64,000 nt of DNA from Polytrichum commune (taxonomy: Eukaryota > Streptophyta > Polytrichopsida > Polytrichales > Polytrichaceae). Within the stretch, counting starts at the first letter, position 1. Every line of letters begins with the position of its first letter. The position numbers and the translations under genes were made by a program. Of the stretch, positions 1 through 10,876 are shown one piece after another. The DNA lies in contig OX485803.1 of assembly GCA_950295325.1 (NCBI GenBank), forward strand, positions 76,957,554 to 77,021,553. Reading direction: 5' to 3'. The notes under the pieces were generated by a model. The model was not told the origin of the DNA, ran no database searches, and was given only the letters and a program-made list of their open reading frames with translations.

Positions 1-374
1 GGCTATAATATTGGGTATGAGGTTTATGTAGTGTGGGTGTGATGGCATGTATATATTCAAAATGAGGAGTGGTGTTAGTGGTCTGTTGGCTATTTTGAAA
101 GCTTGTTAGTAGGGTGGGTGTGAGCCCAAAATGGTGCTCACATGTGTTGTTAATTCTTTGAAACCATTAGAAGTTATGTTTTGATGTTTTATGATTATTC
201 ACAAAAATATAAAAAGAGTGAGGCTTGAGTGAAATTATGTTTAGACCTTAGGTTGATTAGAAGTTTAGTGGTGTGAAGAAAGTTCCTTAGTTAGGTGAGC
301 ATAGTGTGTGATGAACCAAGGGTGGCTCCTTGAGTTAAATGTTTGAATTAGGATCTATGTTGTTGGTTTAAGAG

Positions 375-552
375 TTGAAGGCTTAAATGATAGGATGAGA
401 GCCTACAAAGTAGCAAAGGATCAAAAGGTTTATCTTGAGCCTTGGGGGTGCTCACCTACTCCCTTGAAGGCTTAAAGGATAGGATGAGAGCCTACAAAGT
501 AGCAAAGGATCAAAAGGCTTATCTTGAGCCTTGGGGGTGCTCACCTACTCCC
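375..552 (+). repeat. 89-bp tandem duplication inside LTR Z
   Basis: Two adjacent near-identical copies (375-463 and 464-552), each starting TTGAAGGCTTAAA and ending CTCACCTACTCCC, lie just upstream of the TATA box, in the U3 position. Such duplications of LTR promoter segments are common; no function is claimed. Confidence 0.85.
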
Positions 553-563
553 TCTCAACTCAC

Positions 564-570
564 TATATAA
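564..570 (+). promoter_or_regulatory. TATA-like box of LTR Z
   Basis: TATATAA in the context CACTATATAAACCC, followed by a pyrimidine-rich stretch. The same context (CTATATAATCCCTCA, minus strand near 29645) occurs at the matching place in element Y, which supports a conserved LTR promoter. Confidence 0.5.
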
Positions 571-1689
571 ACCCTCACTCTTCCCTCTCTCATCCTCTTT
601 CCTTTGTGCTCCTTGGCACCCACGTGTTATGAGTGGGGGTGTGTGGGAAGCAAGAAAGGAGCACGGGTGTGTACAAGGTCTCGAGGTGAAGAATCAAGAC
701 TAATTAGCCTTGAAGTTAGTTGACACTTGTTAGGAGTAGTTTTTGGGTTGAGGCATTTAGAGCTTAGCTCATTGTGTTCAACTTATAGAATTTAGACTTA
801 TATCATTTAAGTTTATAGTGAATTAGTGAATTAGTGGATTTGGATTCACATAAATTAAAGGGTGGCATGAGGGGACAAACTTAGTAAGGATTTGAGTGTG
901 GGGGTTGTGAATTAATGTAGGAGGAAGGGAATAAATATAGAAAAGCATTTTTCAATGCTTGTACTCGTATTATGGAATAAATTGGTGTGCAAGAGTTGAT
1001 GGGAAATGAGATGGATTTGTACAAACTTGGGAAGAGGGAGTTATGTGAACATGAATGTGATCCCCGTTCCCTCACCCGGACTAGGACGCTTAAGGGTGGG
1101 CGGTTTGGCCTCACAGTGGGATACGGGTTGGTGTGGGATTTTGTTTATGTTCTCAGAGGTGTGCATTTTTTTGTGGATCATGGCTAGAACTCCTCCGCAA
1201 GGGGACTCGTTTGTGGCGTATTGGTGGTTTCTTCCTGAATCTATAATGTTGGTGTTATTGTATGATATTTTGTAATTTGGGAACTTGTTGTCTATATACG
1301 TGGTTGATTTATTTTTGGTTAGTTTAGTTTCATGTAGTATAATGATGTGGGGTTTGTTATGCGAGGTGTTTATAAGTTCTATAATGCTTGGTAGGTTGGA
1401 GCTAATATGTCCCATATTCCATGTGATAATGTAGGTGTTGGTGTTGTGGGTGTCTATGCATTATGGTTGTGGAGGTTGGTCGTATGTTTGGTTTGGGGTG
1501 GGTGTAAATCTTGCGACCTGGTGGGTGCGCTTGGCAATGTTTTGAAGGAAGTGTTGTTCTAGGTTTTTTTGGGTGACGGGTTCCCCTTGGGCAATCTTTT
1601 GGTTAATATGTGTGTGTATAGGTATTGTCAAGGGGGTTTCTAATGTGTGAGTGTTAAGTATTAGACTTAATTACATTCAATTACACTTA

Positions 1690-2172
1690 ATTAGTTTGAA
1701 TGCGTATGAATACATGTGAAAGTAGACAACATTACCTAAAATATTATAAAATATACATACTAAATCAACACACTAACTTAAGTGCCATTTTAGAATGACA
1801 AAGACAAATTCAAATTATAAGTCACAAAAATTATAACCTCAGTGGTAGTGAGGGTTTTGTAATATTTTTGACTTCCAAGTCAACTACATGCTTTATTGAC
1901 GGTTTCACTTTGATAATGAAATCCCAATCAATTGCTTATTTACTCAATGAAAGTGAACATATATATTGGATTTTGGGCCTTGAAGGTGAAGTGCACTCAA
2001 TATGGGATTTGTAGTCAAGCGGCCTTCAAAAATGCAAGGGCAATGTTTTTTTCGAAGTTGGGCTAGGCGGGCAACAATTTTCAGTCGGGTTCAAAAAATT
2101 CCCGGGAGGGCTGCCCTCGCCCAGATCTGACACCCCCCAAAGTTCGTAGGGGGTGTTTAACGTTTGCAATTT
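1690..2172 (+). repeat. Single terminal arm of a Mutator-like element
   Basis: This stretch matches the right arm of the fold-back element at 6396-7417 over most of its length. Shared blocks include ACACATTACC/TAAAATATT-like AT-rich sequence, GTGCACTCAATATGGGATTT, AGTCAAGCGGCCTTCAA and the outer end with ATCTGACAC. It is clearly diverged (several percent, with indels). No partner arm is seen to its left; the LINE relic begins there instead, so it is probably a truncated element. Confidence 0.6.
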
Positions 2173-4970
2173 TTTTGGGTGGGTAACATAGTTGTTGTTA
2201 TAAATGTGGCATTCGACTTTGAAGTCAATTCTTGCAAAAAAATGTGATGTTTAGAAGTCAAAAATGACAATTTCTATGTTAATTTAGATATTGGTGTAGC
2301 GCTAACTGACCGCGTCCACTAAGTCTTGGCCTAGCCCATTCAAGCCTTGCCAACTGTCCTAGGTAAGTCAAACTTGTGGGGTTATGTGGAGCATATTGGA
2401 TCCTCAAGGAGGTTGGACGACTAAGATCTGCCCTCTAAAGCATAGGCCAAGGCACGTAGTGTGAACTAGTCAAAGAGGATGTGATGCTCCGAAATCAGTG
2501 GTGTAGTACATGTTGTCTTTATGGGCATTGACCTATGCCAAAGTTTAGTAATTCTAATTCTTAGCGTTACATATGTAGCGCTACTCCACTCTTTCCCCCC
2601 AAGTTGGAAGAAAACGTTTCATTTGTTTCTGGTTGGAAGAGTGTTTTATTTTGAATGGAAGTGCAAATGTCCAAGCGCCACTAAAAACCTTCATGCAAAA
2701 AAAATGCTAACATGCACAGAAACACTTGCATCAAGAAATCTCTTTGATTATGACAATGTTTAGGACTCAATGTTGTTGGAGTCTATAACAAATCGCGGCA
2801 CCCATGTGACTTCTCTACCAAGAATATTCATGAGAATATTTTGATATGAGTGTCAAGAGCACAACGGACTTAGTCGAAGGCATGAATATGGAAGTTGAGC
2901 AGACGCACATGTTCTATGTTGAATTTGTGCTCTTGTAAGTGCAATTTGGTGACCAAATAAGGGCCTATATACTATGCTTGGAATTTCCCTTTTGCATTTG
3001 CATTTCTTCTCTTTGTGATATACCAACAATCCTCCTATAGTGAAGGCATGGTTGAATTTGACCCTTTTGTTGTGGTTGAAATTTTGTGCAAACTACACCT
3101 ACTATATGTTAGGTTGGTTGTCTACATCATGTTCCTTGCACGCATTGCAGAGGTGTGTGATATCCACAACTATTCCCTACCGATGATAGTGTTTATGCAT
3201 AATTTTCCAGGTTGCATTTAATGCGTAAATGTCCTACATGTTGCGAGGAGTGAACTATGTTAGTATTTGTGGCAACTCTTCCTTTCTTGGGACTTGGAGC
3301 AAGCACAATTTTCCATTGACAAGCTTGTGGAAGATGAGTTTCCCATTGACTACGAGGTGGTTGGACTAATGGTAACGCAACTTCTTCGCAATCGTTAAAT
3401 CGTTATCAGTTGGTTCAAGCCATGTCCAACAAGTGTGCATGAGATCATTGTACAGTTATGGATCCATTGTCGGCTATACATGATTATGGCAAGACAATTT
3501 ATTAGTCCAAAGGAACTTAAAGTGGCAGTAATATGTTGTTTTCATTCCCAATTCATGGCAAATTACAAGTTGACAACATGGATATCCAAACAATGGTAAA
3601 ACACGCACTTAATAAGTTTGATGGAATTGCAAAGACTTAAGGTGAGATACGTTGTGTCATGTACACAATTTGGTATGTTACAAAACTTGGGAGTTTGCAA
3701 CACCCTTGTTCACATGCCATCATCAACGAAACAAATATTGAGGATCCTCACAAATGTTGTAATGTGCAAGAGTCATACGCTTTGCTCATATTGAGTTATT
3801 GTTTATATTTGTTAAGAAAACACAAGGCTTTTGGTAGTATAGGTTTTGTAATCTAAATATTTTTATAAAATATAAGTTAGTTTTTATGATTCATTTTTTA
3901 CAAAAATATCTTGATTATATTGAATATGATTCTTTCTTAGAAATTAAATACTAATTTAATAGATCACACTATCTACTTAATCTAATAGCAAAACCCCACA
4001 TTTTCATTAATTTTTTCACCTAATCTCTGAATTCTTCACTAAAATTAAAATTTTAATCATTTATTGAAACTAAATTCTCAATCTTGATTCAACAAAATTC
4101 TTTGCCCTTCATTCAAACAATTCAATCTTTTACTTAAAGTAAACTCTCAATCTTTCATTCAACTAAATTCTTCATTCTTCACTCAAACCACTTAATATTT
4201 TATTCAAGTTTAACTCTTAATTTTCCATTCAAACTAAACTCTCCATTCTAAACTCAAATGTCTCAAACCTCATTTCTTCACTTATGTATTATTACTTGTT
4301 GTTTCCAGCATTTGACATTTTTGTATCACTGTTGCATCACTTTTACATCACTCAAGCACCATTCATAGCCCATTTAATTTATACAATATTCTTAGGCCTC
4401 TCACCAATGGTTTTCTATGGTATCTAAAGCTTTGTCGATGGTCTCCACCGCTCGTCCGAGGTCTTTAATGCCTTCAATTCCTCCAAGATCTTCAACGTCT
4501 CCAAATTCCTCCAAGGTAGTCAATGCCTCGAAGCTCCCCTAAACTCCTCCAAGGTCTTCAACTCTTTCAACTCCGAATGTCTAACTCATCAAAGGTCTTC
4601 AACTCCTCATACTCTAAATGTCCAACTCATAACAATCTACCATCTTTATTCTACCCCTTAGATTTTATTTTTCCTTGCTCATTTTGGCCAATTGAAATAC
4701 CATTGGTATTAGGGCATCAAGGCCCCTTAAGCAATTAGATGTCGGCCGCCGCTGCCGCTGGTAAACCCTAACCTTCCCTAACCCTTACTACACGTCCTAC
4801 CTACCAAAACCTACTTACCAAATCCTTCCTACAAAGTCCTCCCAGCCTTGAACTCAAAACTAATTGTCAACCAAACAACTGACTAGAATATGATTAACAC
4901 AACATCATACCAATCTCCATATATATACATATTTTAATAACAATAACACATGTAAATATCTATGTTTTAA
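2173..4970. other. Unassigned region, relic-like
   Basis: No gene could be supported. Short open frames (for example 2521-2763 and 3015-3221) do not resemble known proteins. About 3900-4260 is AT-rich with loosely repeated ATTCAAC/ACTAAATTCT motifs. About 4440-4640 has loose repeats of CTCCAAGGTCTTCAACTC. A tRNA-primer-like site lies at 4704-4718, and just after it ATGTCGGCCGCCGCTGCCGC begins at 4739 but reaches a stop within about ten codons. Confidence 0.4.
4704..4718 (+). other. Possible degenerate retrotransposon primer-binding site
   Basis: TGGTATTAGGGCATC differs at two places from the usual plant initiator-Met tRNA primer site TGGTATCAGAGC. It is followed by a short GC-rich start-like stretch. 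It could be the 5' end of a decayed LTR element whose body is no longer recognisable. No LTR pair was found, so this is weak. Confidence 0.3.
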
Positions 4971-5198
4971 CTAGTGACTGGCACACATCATGACAACGTT
5001 TCCATTGAGCCTTCCAAATTTGTAAAAAATATCAAACTCGTATTCTTGGAAGAGGAGAGCCCATTTGGCAAGCCTTCCCATGAGGTCTTGGCTGGAGTGC
5101 AATGTTTTGAAAGAAAAGAAAAGAAAAACATGGTCCATTTCAATGGAAACTTGAGCTCCATGAATGTATGGCCAAAATTGTTTAACTGCAAAAATCAC
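4971..5198 (-). pseudogene. Ty3/gypsy RNase H relic
   Basis: The minus-strand frame reads AVKQFWPYIHGAQVSIEMDH, then LMGRLAKWALLFQEYEFDI and a short run ending in GRLNGN. This is the classical order at the end of a Ty3/gypsy RNase H domain: the (R/W)PYLHG motif, the TDH motif, GRLARWAL.LQEYDF, and P/FGRLNGNADALSR. The catalytic TDH Asp is preserved as MDH. The fragment is isolated, without adjoining reverse transcriptase or integrase, and loses the normal ADALSR ending. It is not part of families A-C, whose RNase H region differs. Confidence 0.65.
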
Positions 5199-5254
5199 TG
5201 CAAGTCTTCCTTATCCCTTATCATGTAGTTATTCTCCACCTTAGATATCATTAT

Positions 5255-5286
<32 letters not shown>
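5255..5286 (+). repeat. (CT)n microsatellite
   Basis: About 16 uninterrupted CT dinucleotides. It lies just left of the inverted-repeat element at 5298. Confidence 0.95.
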
Positions 5287-5288
<2 letters not shown>

Positions 5289-5297
5289 TTGACTGAT

Positions 5298-5794
5298 GGC
5301 CACTTTACACCTAGAGGCCGGGCCAATTCGTTGTGTAAGAGGCTTGAAATCCTCACTTATGATTGGCCAAAAGGCTGAAATCGGCCCCAACCCCTTAACA
5401 ACTAGAGGTTGGGCCGATTTGGTGGTATGAATATTTTAATAAAAAAAATGCATGGTATGACACGGTCCGAGCTCGTTGAATTGGGTGCACTCAAAATGGA
5501 GGACCAAATCTTGGCCTCGGGGCCAATGTTACATTTCAACAAAAAATTAAAAAAATTCAACGAACTATATCCATTGGATTATGTGGAAATATGAATGGCT
5601 CTATGCTAGATTATGCTAGATTTATCGAATCGGCCTAGCTTCTTGGCCCTAAGGCCTTTACATATGGAGAAATTGGCCCCCATTATAATATTATAATAAT
5701 GTGTAGTTCAGGTCGGCCTCCAACCCAAAAGGGCTTGAAATTTCATGCAATCGCCTCAAGGGGAATTGGCCCAGCCTCTAGGTGTAAAGCAGCC
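5298..5794. mobile_element. Possible MITE with ~32-bp inverted ends
   Basis: The left end GGCCACTTTACACCTAGAGG and the right end, read in reverse as GGCTGCTTTACACCTAGAGG, continue together through GGGCCAATTC. They form imperfect terminal inverted repeats around about 500 bp of non-coding DNA. No clear target duplication could be found, so the superfamily is open. Confidence 0.45.
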
Positions 5795-6386
5795 CTGAGT
5801 ATAGCGGCCACTACATCCCATGATGCATCAATTTGTAGAGAATATGGCTTGTCAAACTACAAACCTAAATACAGGATTTGTCCACACGGCATGTTTAGCA
5901 TTGCAAATGCACTCTGTTCCGACTCTGCCCATTTTTAGGGGACACTCTTCTTGAGCAGCCTACACAAAGGGCTTGCCAAGTGTGGATAGAATGCATGTAG
6001 TGATTAACTACCTGTAGGTTGAACGCAAGTTGGGTAGATTTTGTCCTATGATTAACATATTAGAAAAAGTTATGCAATCTATAAGAGCATTTTTAAAAAA
6101 AAAGGTAAATATGTACATGTATATTTACTCATTTAGGCACATAGCATATCCTACATACAAATGCATGTACTCTAAATCATTTTTCATTCATTCATGACTT
6201 TGAATTGAGCTTTCCTATACACCGAATTCCCTAAAATTGAGGCATTTTGATGATTGTTTCATTTAGGCCATCTAGCCCAATAATTTCTAGTAAAATTAGG
6301 CTTAAATGTTTTGAATAGTTTCCACCCAACCTACTATTAGCCTACGGTAATCATAGGAACGATTGTACGCCTTGACAGTTCTTGGT
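5795..6386. other. Non-coding spacer
   Basis: AT-rich sequence between the 5298 inverted-repeat element and the fold-back element. No gene, RNA or repeat could be supported here. Confidence 0.4.
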
Positions 6387-6395
6387 GTTGGGAAC

Positions 6396-7417
6396 GGCGG
6401 ACATTAAGTTCCCCCATACAAACTATGGGGCGTGTCAGATCCGGGCGGGGGCAGCCTCCAGTGAAATTTTTGAATCCGACTGAAAATTGCTGCCCACCCC
6501 GCCCAGCTTCGAAAAAAATATTGCCCTTGCATTCTTGAAGGCCGCTTGACTACAAATCCCATATTGAGTGCACTTCACCTTCAAGGTCTAGAATCCAATA
6601 TATATATATGTGCACTTCCAACTAGTAAATAAGCAATTCATTGGGATTTCATTCCGGAAGTGAAACCATCAATGCAGCACGTAAGTAACTTGGAGGTTAT
6701 AAATTTTATGACTTACCATTTGAAATTGTCTTTGTCATTCTAAAATGACACTTAAATTTAGTGTGTCGATTTAGTATGTATATTTTAAAATATTTTAGTA
6801 TTGCCATCTACTTTCACAAGTATTCATACACATTCAAACCAATTAAGTGTGATTTTATGTAATTAAGTCTAATTAATTTTTATTAATCCTAATTAAGCCC
6901 AAATAAATCAGAAAGTATGCTTACCAAATTAAGTAAGACTAATTAATTAATTAATTATAGTAATTACATTGATTGATTAATTAAATGTGTATAAATACTT
7001 GTGAAAGTACACAACATTACTAAAATATTTTAAAATATACATACTAAATCAACACACTAAATTTAAGTGTCATTTTAGAATGACAAAGACAATTTCAAAT
7101 GGTAAGTCATAAAAATTATAACCTCTAGTTAATTACGTGCTTCATTGATGGTTTCACTTTCAAAATGAAATCCCAATGAGTTGTTTATTTACTAGCTGGA
7201 AGTGCACATATATATTGGATTTTAGACCTTGAAGGTGAAGTGCACTCAATATGGGATTTGTAGTCAAGCGGCCTTCAAGAATGCAAGGGCAATATTTTTT
7301 TCGAAGTTGGGCGGGGCGGGCAGGGGTTTTCAGTCGGGTTCAAAATTTTCACTGGAGGTTGCCCCCGCCCGGATCTGACACGCCCCATAGTTTGTATGGG
7401 GGAACTTAATGTCCGCC
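6396..7417. mobile_element. Fold-back Mutator-like (MULE-type) element
   Basis: A 1,022-bp unit made of two long inverted arms of roughly 450 bp around a short AT-rich centre. The outer ends are GGCGGACATTAAGTTCCCCC and its complement at 7398-7417. Both flanks carry the 9-bp direct repeat GTTGGGAAC (6387-6395 and 7418-7426). A 9-bp duplication with long inverted repeats is the hallmark of Mutator-like elements. It encodes no protein, so it is non-autonomous. Its right arm has a diverged relative at 1690-2172. Confidence 0.85.
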
Positions 7418-7426
7418 GTTGGGAAC

Positions 7427-8401
7427 TCTTGGGCCATGGCCACTTTTTGGGATCAAGTTTGATTCCTTTGGCTGATAATCGCATGTCCAAGATTATATAT
7501 GTAGTGTGAATTTTTTGGCTATAGTTTGTTCTTACTAGAGGCAGAAGGCTAACCACTAGTAAAATAACGCAAAAGACATTTTAAAGCTAAATACAGTGTG
7601 AATAGAAGGCTATAAGCGGTTACTAGTAGTTCTCAACCTGCCGGCAGTTACTAAAAGGGGCCGGCTATAAGGAGTCTCTCTCTGACGAGAGAGGCAGATC
7701 ATTCTCAATTGTAAATCTGATTATAGCTGTGAGAGCTAGGAGAGTAGCACATGCTATAGGCTAGGTGCAGAAGATAGAAGCAAGTCGTAGCTATGGAATC
7801 CTGAGATAGGAGCATAGGCTATAGACAGTGTTTGTGTAGAAGGACAGTTGGCTAACCAGGATATAGCATGGTAGCCTTGTTGAAAACATTGATTGACGGA
7901 CAATCAAACTGTGAGTTTTTGATGAATGGAATGTTATCATTTTGAATGGAGAAAAGGGCATATAAAGATGTTATCATAGTAATGTGTATGAGTGTATTTG
8001 AGAATATAATTATTGTTAAGTGAGAGGTTAGAACACTATATTCGTTAATTGGAGACTTTTTGATGATTTTGAGACTTATTAAGGCCGCAAATTTCAAATT
8101 TGGACCAATAATGACAGCATAAAGGGCCCATATATAAGGTTTTGCATATAATTATCGGATAAAGTGCATGTAAGTGGAAACAAATATGAAGCATACATGA
8201 GAACATTTGCGTATGAAATAAGAAATCGATGCTGATGGAAGGGAGTATGAGGATAGCAATTGCAAATTGAATAAATTAAATGGGCTCGAAATACAAATAT
8301 AATGGAAATACCATCAATGTATTGGAGAAATTCATAGCCTATAGAGAACCAAGCACTACGTTCCGTTACTAGTACGTTTGAAATAGATGTTTGTAGTCCC
8401 A
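7427..8401. other. Unassigned spacer
   Basis: About 970 bp without a recognisable gene. Open frames at 7852-8402 (minus) have an AT-driven composition and no familiar motif. A short hairpin, CTCTCTCTGACGAGAGAG, lies near 7675-7692. Confidence 0.4.
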
Positions 8402-9377
8402 CTATTTTTTTTTGGCAGCTAAGTCCTTTTTTTTGGCGGCCTCCATGGCTCTAAAAATCTCAGGCCCACGACTGTATCCTTGTGTGTTGCCTGGACAAGA
8501 ATATGTGTCGTTCTTGCATATTTCAGGACGCGCTCCTGAATTGTACGAGTTGGTATTATAAGTAGAATACGAGGGCGTTTGCGAAAGGGAACGTCTTGCG
8601 CTTCTCCGGACGGCTAGACAACGATCGGACTCGGAAGATGCGGCCTTGAGGGCGTGCCTTGGCAATGACGAAGTCGAAGAGGGTTGGCCACCAAGCGAGC
8701 AGGGAGCCACCTGCCAAAAAACACCATAGGAAGATAATAATAAGAACGGAGTGGGGAAAATGGGGAAGGGCGGTTTGGGATGGGCGCTCGTAAACCACTT
8801 GGCACGCGGAAACAAAGAGGAAAGCAACGGTGAATATGGGTTTAGGGACAAAGAAGGGCACCTTGGATTTGGTGACATCGATCTCGGGGACGATGGGGGC
8901 TTCGAGGAGAGCATACGAATCCGGTTGAATTGCGGCGATGTTGAGTAATGTGGGGGAAGCATGGCAAGGAGGGCCAACGACCGGGGATGGGTTTGCAGGA
9001 GGAGGAACGGGGATGACGGGGGAGGGATCGCACCGGGTTGCTTCCAGGTGGAGACGTCGGCTCGGCCCACGACGAGCGACGGCGTCGTCCCTCGAGGGCG
9101 ACACATGCCCCAAACGAACGAGCGTCCGCTTCTCCTTGGAGAGGGGGGAGGGCGACGGGGCGAACGCCCGGGGGACAACCCTTGGGGGCGGGCTGTTGAC
9201 AACACCATCGTCGATGTCGACGTCCCGGGAGTAGTCCACGGCCAAGGCTGCATCCACCGCCGAGAAGTGATAGAGTGAGGGGACCTCGGACTCCGGGACG
9301 TCGCGGGAAGGGGAGCGTGGGGACGAGGGGGGACGGGAAAGGCCATCGAGGACGGGGGCGTCACATACGGGGGCACA
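8402..9377 (-). CDS. Possible two-exon gene of unknown function, 5' end not found
   Basis: Two overlapping minus-strand frames look natural in different parts, and an 85-base intron (8711-8795, GTTTAC...TTTGGCAG) joins them without a shift. Exon 9377-8796 follows an acceptor-like TGTTGCCCATAG. It reads a Pro/Ser-rich, acidic segment (YSRDVDIDDGVV, then PIVPEIDVTKSKVPFFVPK). Exon 8710-8402 reads SSESDRCLAVRRSARRSLSQ and ends in a lysine-rich tail, AAKKKDLAAKKK. The tail and RRSARR patch could be nuclear-localisation signals. A TATATAAG motif lies upstream near 9526 (minus), so it may be a separate gene downstream of the FCP1-like exon. No family is recognised. It carries none of the 16-bp palindromes. 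The gene model is an inference. Confidence 0.4.
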
Positions 9378-9539
9378 CTATGGGCAACAACAACATCAAC
9401 AAGAACAAAGACATCCAAAAACGGACGAAACATTAGATACGTGAACCACATGATAACAAGCATGAAATGGAGATATTTCAAATCAATTTATTGAATTTTG
9501 CGAGCCTCATGATGCTCTTATATACATTATCGCGGGGGC

Positions 9540-10232
9540 TTAGTCCCGGTTGGACCTAACAAAAAAGGGGATGCTACCGGCGTGGAGCACAAGCCTTCTA
9601 AGGTACGGCGCTAGAGTCTCGATCAAAAATGTGTCCTTCCTATCGCCGGTCCACGTTTCGGGAAAGATGACGTTTCCCGGGGGGTTCAAAACGCTCTTAG
9701 CGGGGCTGTCGTCGACGAGGAGGGTGTTCTCCGGAGTAGGCCACCACCCGTGGGGTGTCCCTTGCAGCCGGGGGACGCCGCGCCACAGTCTAGACCTGAG
9801 GACCTTCAGGAATTGCTGTCCTCCGCCACGACCGCCGAACTTCGGAACCGGCAGACCCTTTTCGTCGAGCAATTCATCGCAGTCCTCTTGCCCGAGGACT
9901 AGGCAAGGGCTCGGGAGATCACGGAATAGAAACTCGACGATGGGTTCAGTATTCTCCATGACCATGGAGCTCCACACAACGACGTGAGCTACGTCGAGCA
10001 CCTCGCGAAGGAAGTCACGCAGGCCAGGACGGGCGCGGACAGCCTTGCGGTTGATGAGGGTGTCGAGCTCTCCGTCGTAGTCCCTTTCGTCGGAGTGACG
10101 GAAGGGACGCGTGGGGACCCTGGGGATGTGTTGGGTGTGACACAACACCCCGTTGAGGTAAAACACGATGAACGGTTTGTTTCGGGTCTGAGGTACACTG
10201 GTTGAGGGGTTGCGACCTACCTCCGGGGGATC
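9540..10232 (-). CDS. Exon 4 of the split gene, FCP1/NIF-type HAD domain without nucleophile
   Basis: This follows acceptor GTTAATCACAG in the same phase-0 frame. The domain begins RNKPFIVFYLNGVLCHT and continues ARPGLRDFLREVLDVAHVVV with WSS, then ENTLLVDDSPAKSVLNP and ETWTGDRKDTFLIETLAPYL. Order and spacing match FCP1/NIF-like phosphatases of the HAD superfamily: the DxDx(T/V) motif, the hhhWS motif II and the DDSPxK motif III. The first motif here is YLNGV, so both catalytic Asp residues are gone (Tyr and Asn), while DDSPAK is kept. The family normally dephosphorylates Ser/Thr of proteins such as the RNA polymerase II tail. This version should be inactive and perhaps binds only. It ends SNRD and TAA. 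Confidence 0.72.
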   Translation of the reverse strand, partial: DPPEVGRNPSTSVPQTRNKPFIVFYLNGVLCHTQHIPRVPTRPFRHSDERDYDGELDTLINRKAVRARPGLRDFLREVLDVAHVVVWSSMVMENTEPIVEFLFRDLPSPCLVLGQEDCDELLDEKGLPVPKFGGRGGGQQFLKVLRSRLWRGVPRLQGTPHGWWPTPENTLLVDDSPAKSVLNPPGNVIFPETWTGDRKDTFLIETLAPYLRRLVLHAGSIPFFVRSNRD

Positions 10233-10876
10233 CTGTGATTAACAATTCGACTAGTTTAATGCTATGATCCAATAAAGAATTTTGCATCAAATATGAAGAC
10301 GATGCATTATGGAAAAATACTAAGGGCGAGAACAGGATTGTAAGGAGAATGTGCTGAAGGGCACATTTGCAAACGCTCGTTCGTGAATGAAGGCCAGAAA
10401 GTGGCGAGGTGCATAATTCATGAACGCTCGTTCGTGAAAGAAGGCCAGCAGTGACTAGGCGTACCATTCACTTACGAACGGTCGTTCGTGAAAAAGATAG
10501 ACGAGGGGTCGGATCCTTTTACGAGCGTCCGTTCGTAAACGAGGTTGAATTGCACAAGAAAGTGAACCCGCATGTACATACACAATACAAGGAATACGAT
10601 TTAATAAAAAGTGTGTGCGATTCGATGCAAAGCTCATTTCATTATATGAAATCCGTCAAAATTTACAGTTTCTCTCATGGTACACTATCACACAGGTTCC
10701 TAAGGCAACAGGATGCCGTGTCCTACAAAACTGATCGACATAAGGTCGTACACAAAATGGGCTCTCGCAGGGCTCGGATGTCGATGCAGACAATGCGCCA
10801 AAAACACAGCGAAGGTGGTTAGGAGGTTACGAACGCGCGTTCGTCAAAACAGGTGGCAATCTCAGAGATGAGTTAC
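10233..10876 (-). other. Intron 3 of the split gene, carrying five palindromes
   Basis: A 644-base intron, GTAACTC...AATCACAG, in phase 0. It holds palindrome copies at 10369, 10420, 10474, 10521 and 10829; the first four are 36 to 38 bases apart edge to edge. Confidence 0.6.

Larger units (their letters stand above)
119..1115 (+). mobile_element. Solo LTR, element Z
   Basis: A 997-bp unit starting TGTGAGCCCAAAAT and ending GGTTTGGCCTCACA. It is flanked on both sides by the 5-bp duplication GTGGG (114-118 and 1116-1120). A TATA-like box, TATATAA at 564-570, sits where an LTR promoter should be and sets the orientation to plus. There is no internal region, so it is a solo LTR. It interrupts the LINE relic. 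Its two ends match those of insertions X and Y further on, including a block with CTAGGACG followed by AAGGGTG near the 3' end. Confidence 0.85.
1..1655 (-). pseudogene. LINE (non-LTR retrotransposon) endonuclease relic
   Basis: Read on the minus strand, the right part (about 1655 to 1116) gives a proline- and glutamine-rich stretch, one TAA stop, and then an endonuclease/exonuclease/phosphatase start. That start has TWNMGHISSNLPSIIELI, the HIIILHETKL motif carrying the catalytic Glu, and GGVLAMIHKK. This matches the apurinic-type endonuclease of LINE ORF2. The coding trace resumes left of the solo LTR (118 to 1) in another frame with KIANRPLTPLLILNIYMPSH, a typical continuation of the same domain. 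The window edge cuts the element, so no reverse transcriptase is visible. Stops and a frame change show it is dead. The family match is from recognition of motifs; the LINE clade is not determined. Confidence 0.72.

Noticed and set aside
1060-1110. Helitron 3' end (hairpin plus CTAG)
   Set aside because: The block is the conserved 3' end of the X/Y/Z LTR family with 5-bp duplications; Helitrons make none.
8402-9481. Single 359-codon ORF as one gene
   Set aside because: Its middle is Pro/Arg/Ser-rich shadow coding; a spliced model using two frames gives more natural sequence.
10451-10822. Plus-strand ORF of 123 codons
   Set aside because: Lies within the minus-strand intron 3 and is built partly from palindrome repeats.
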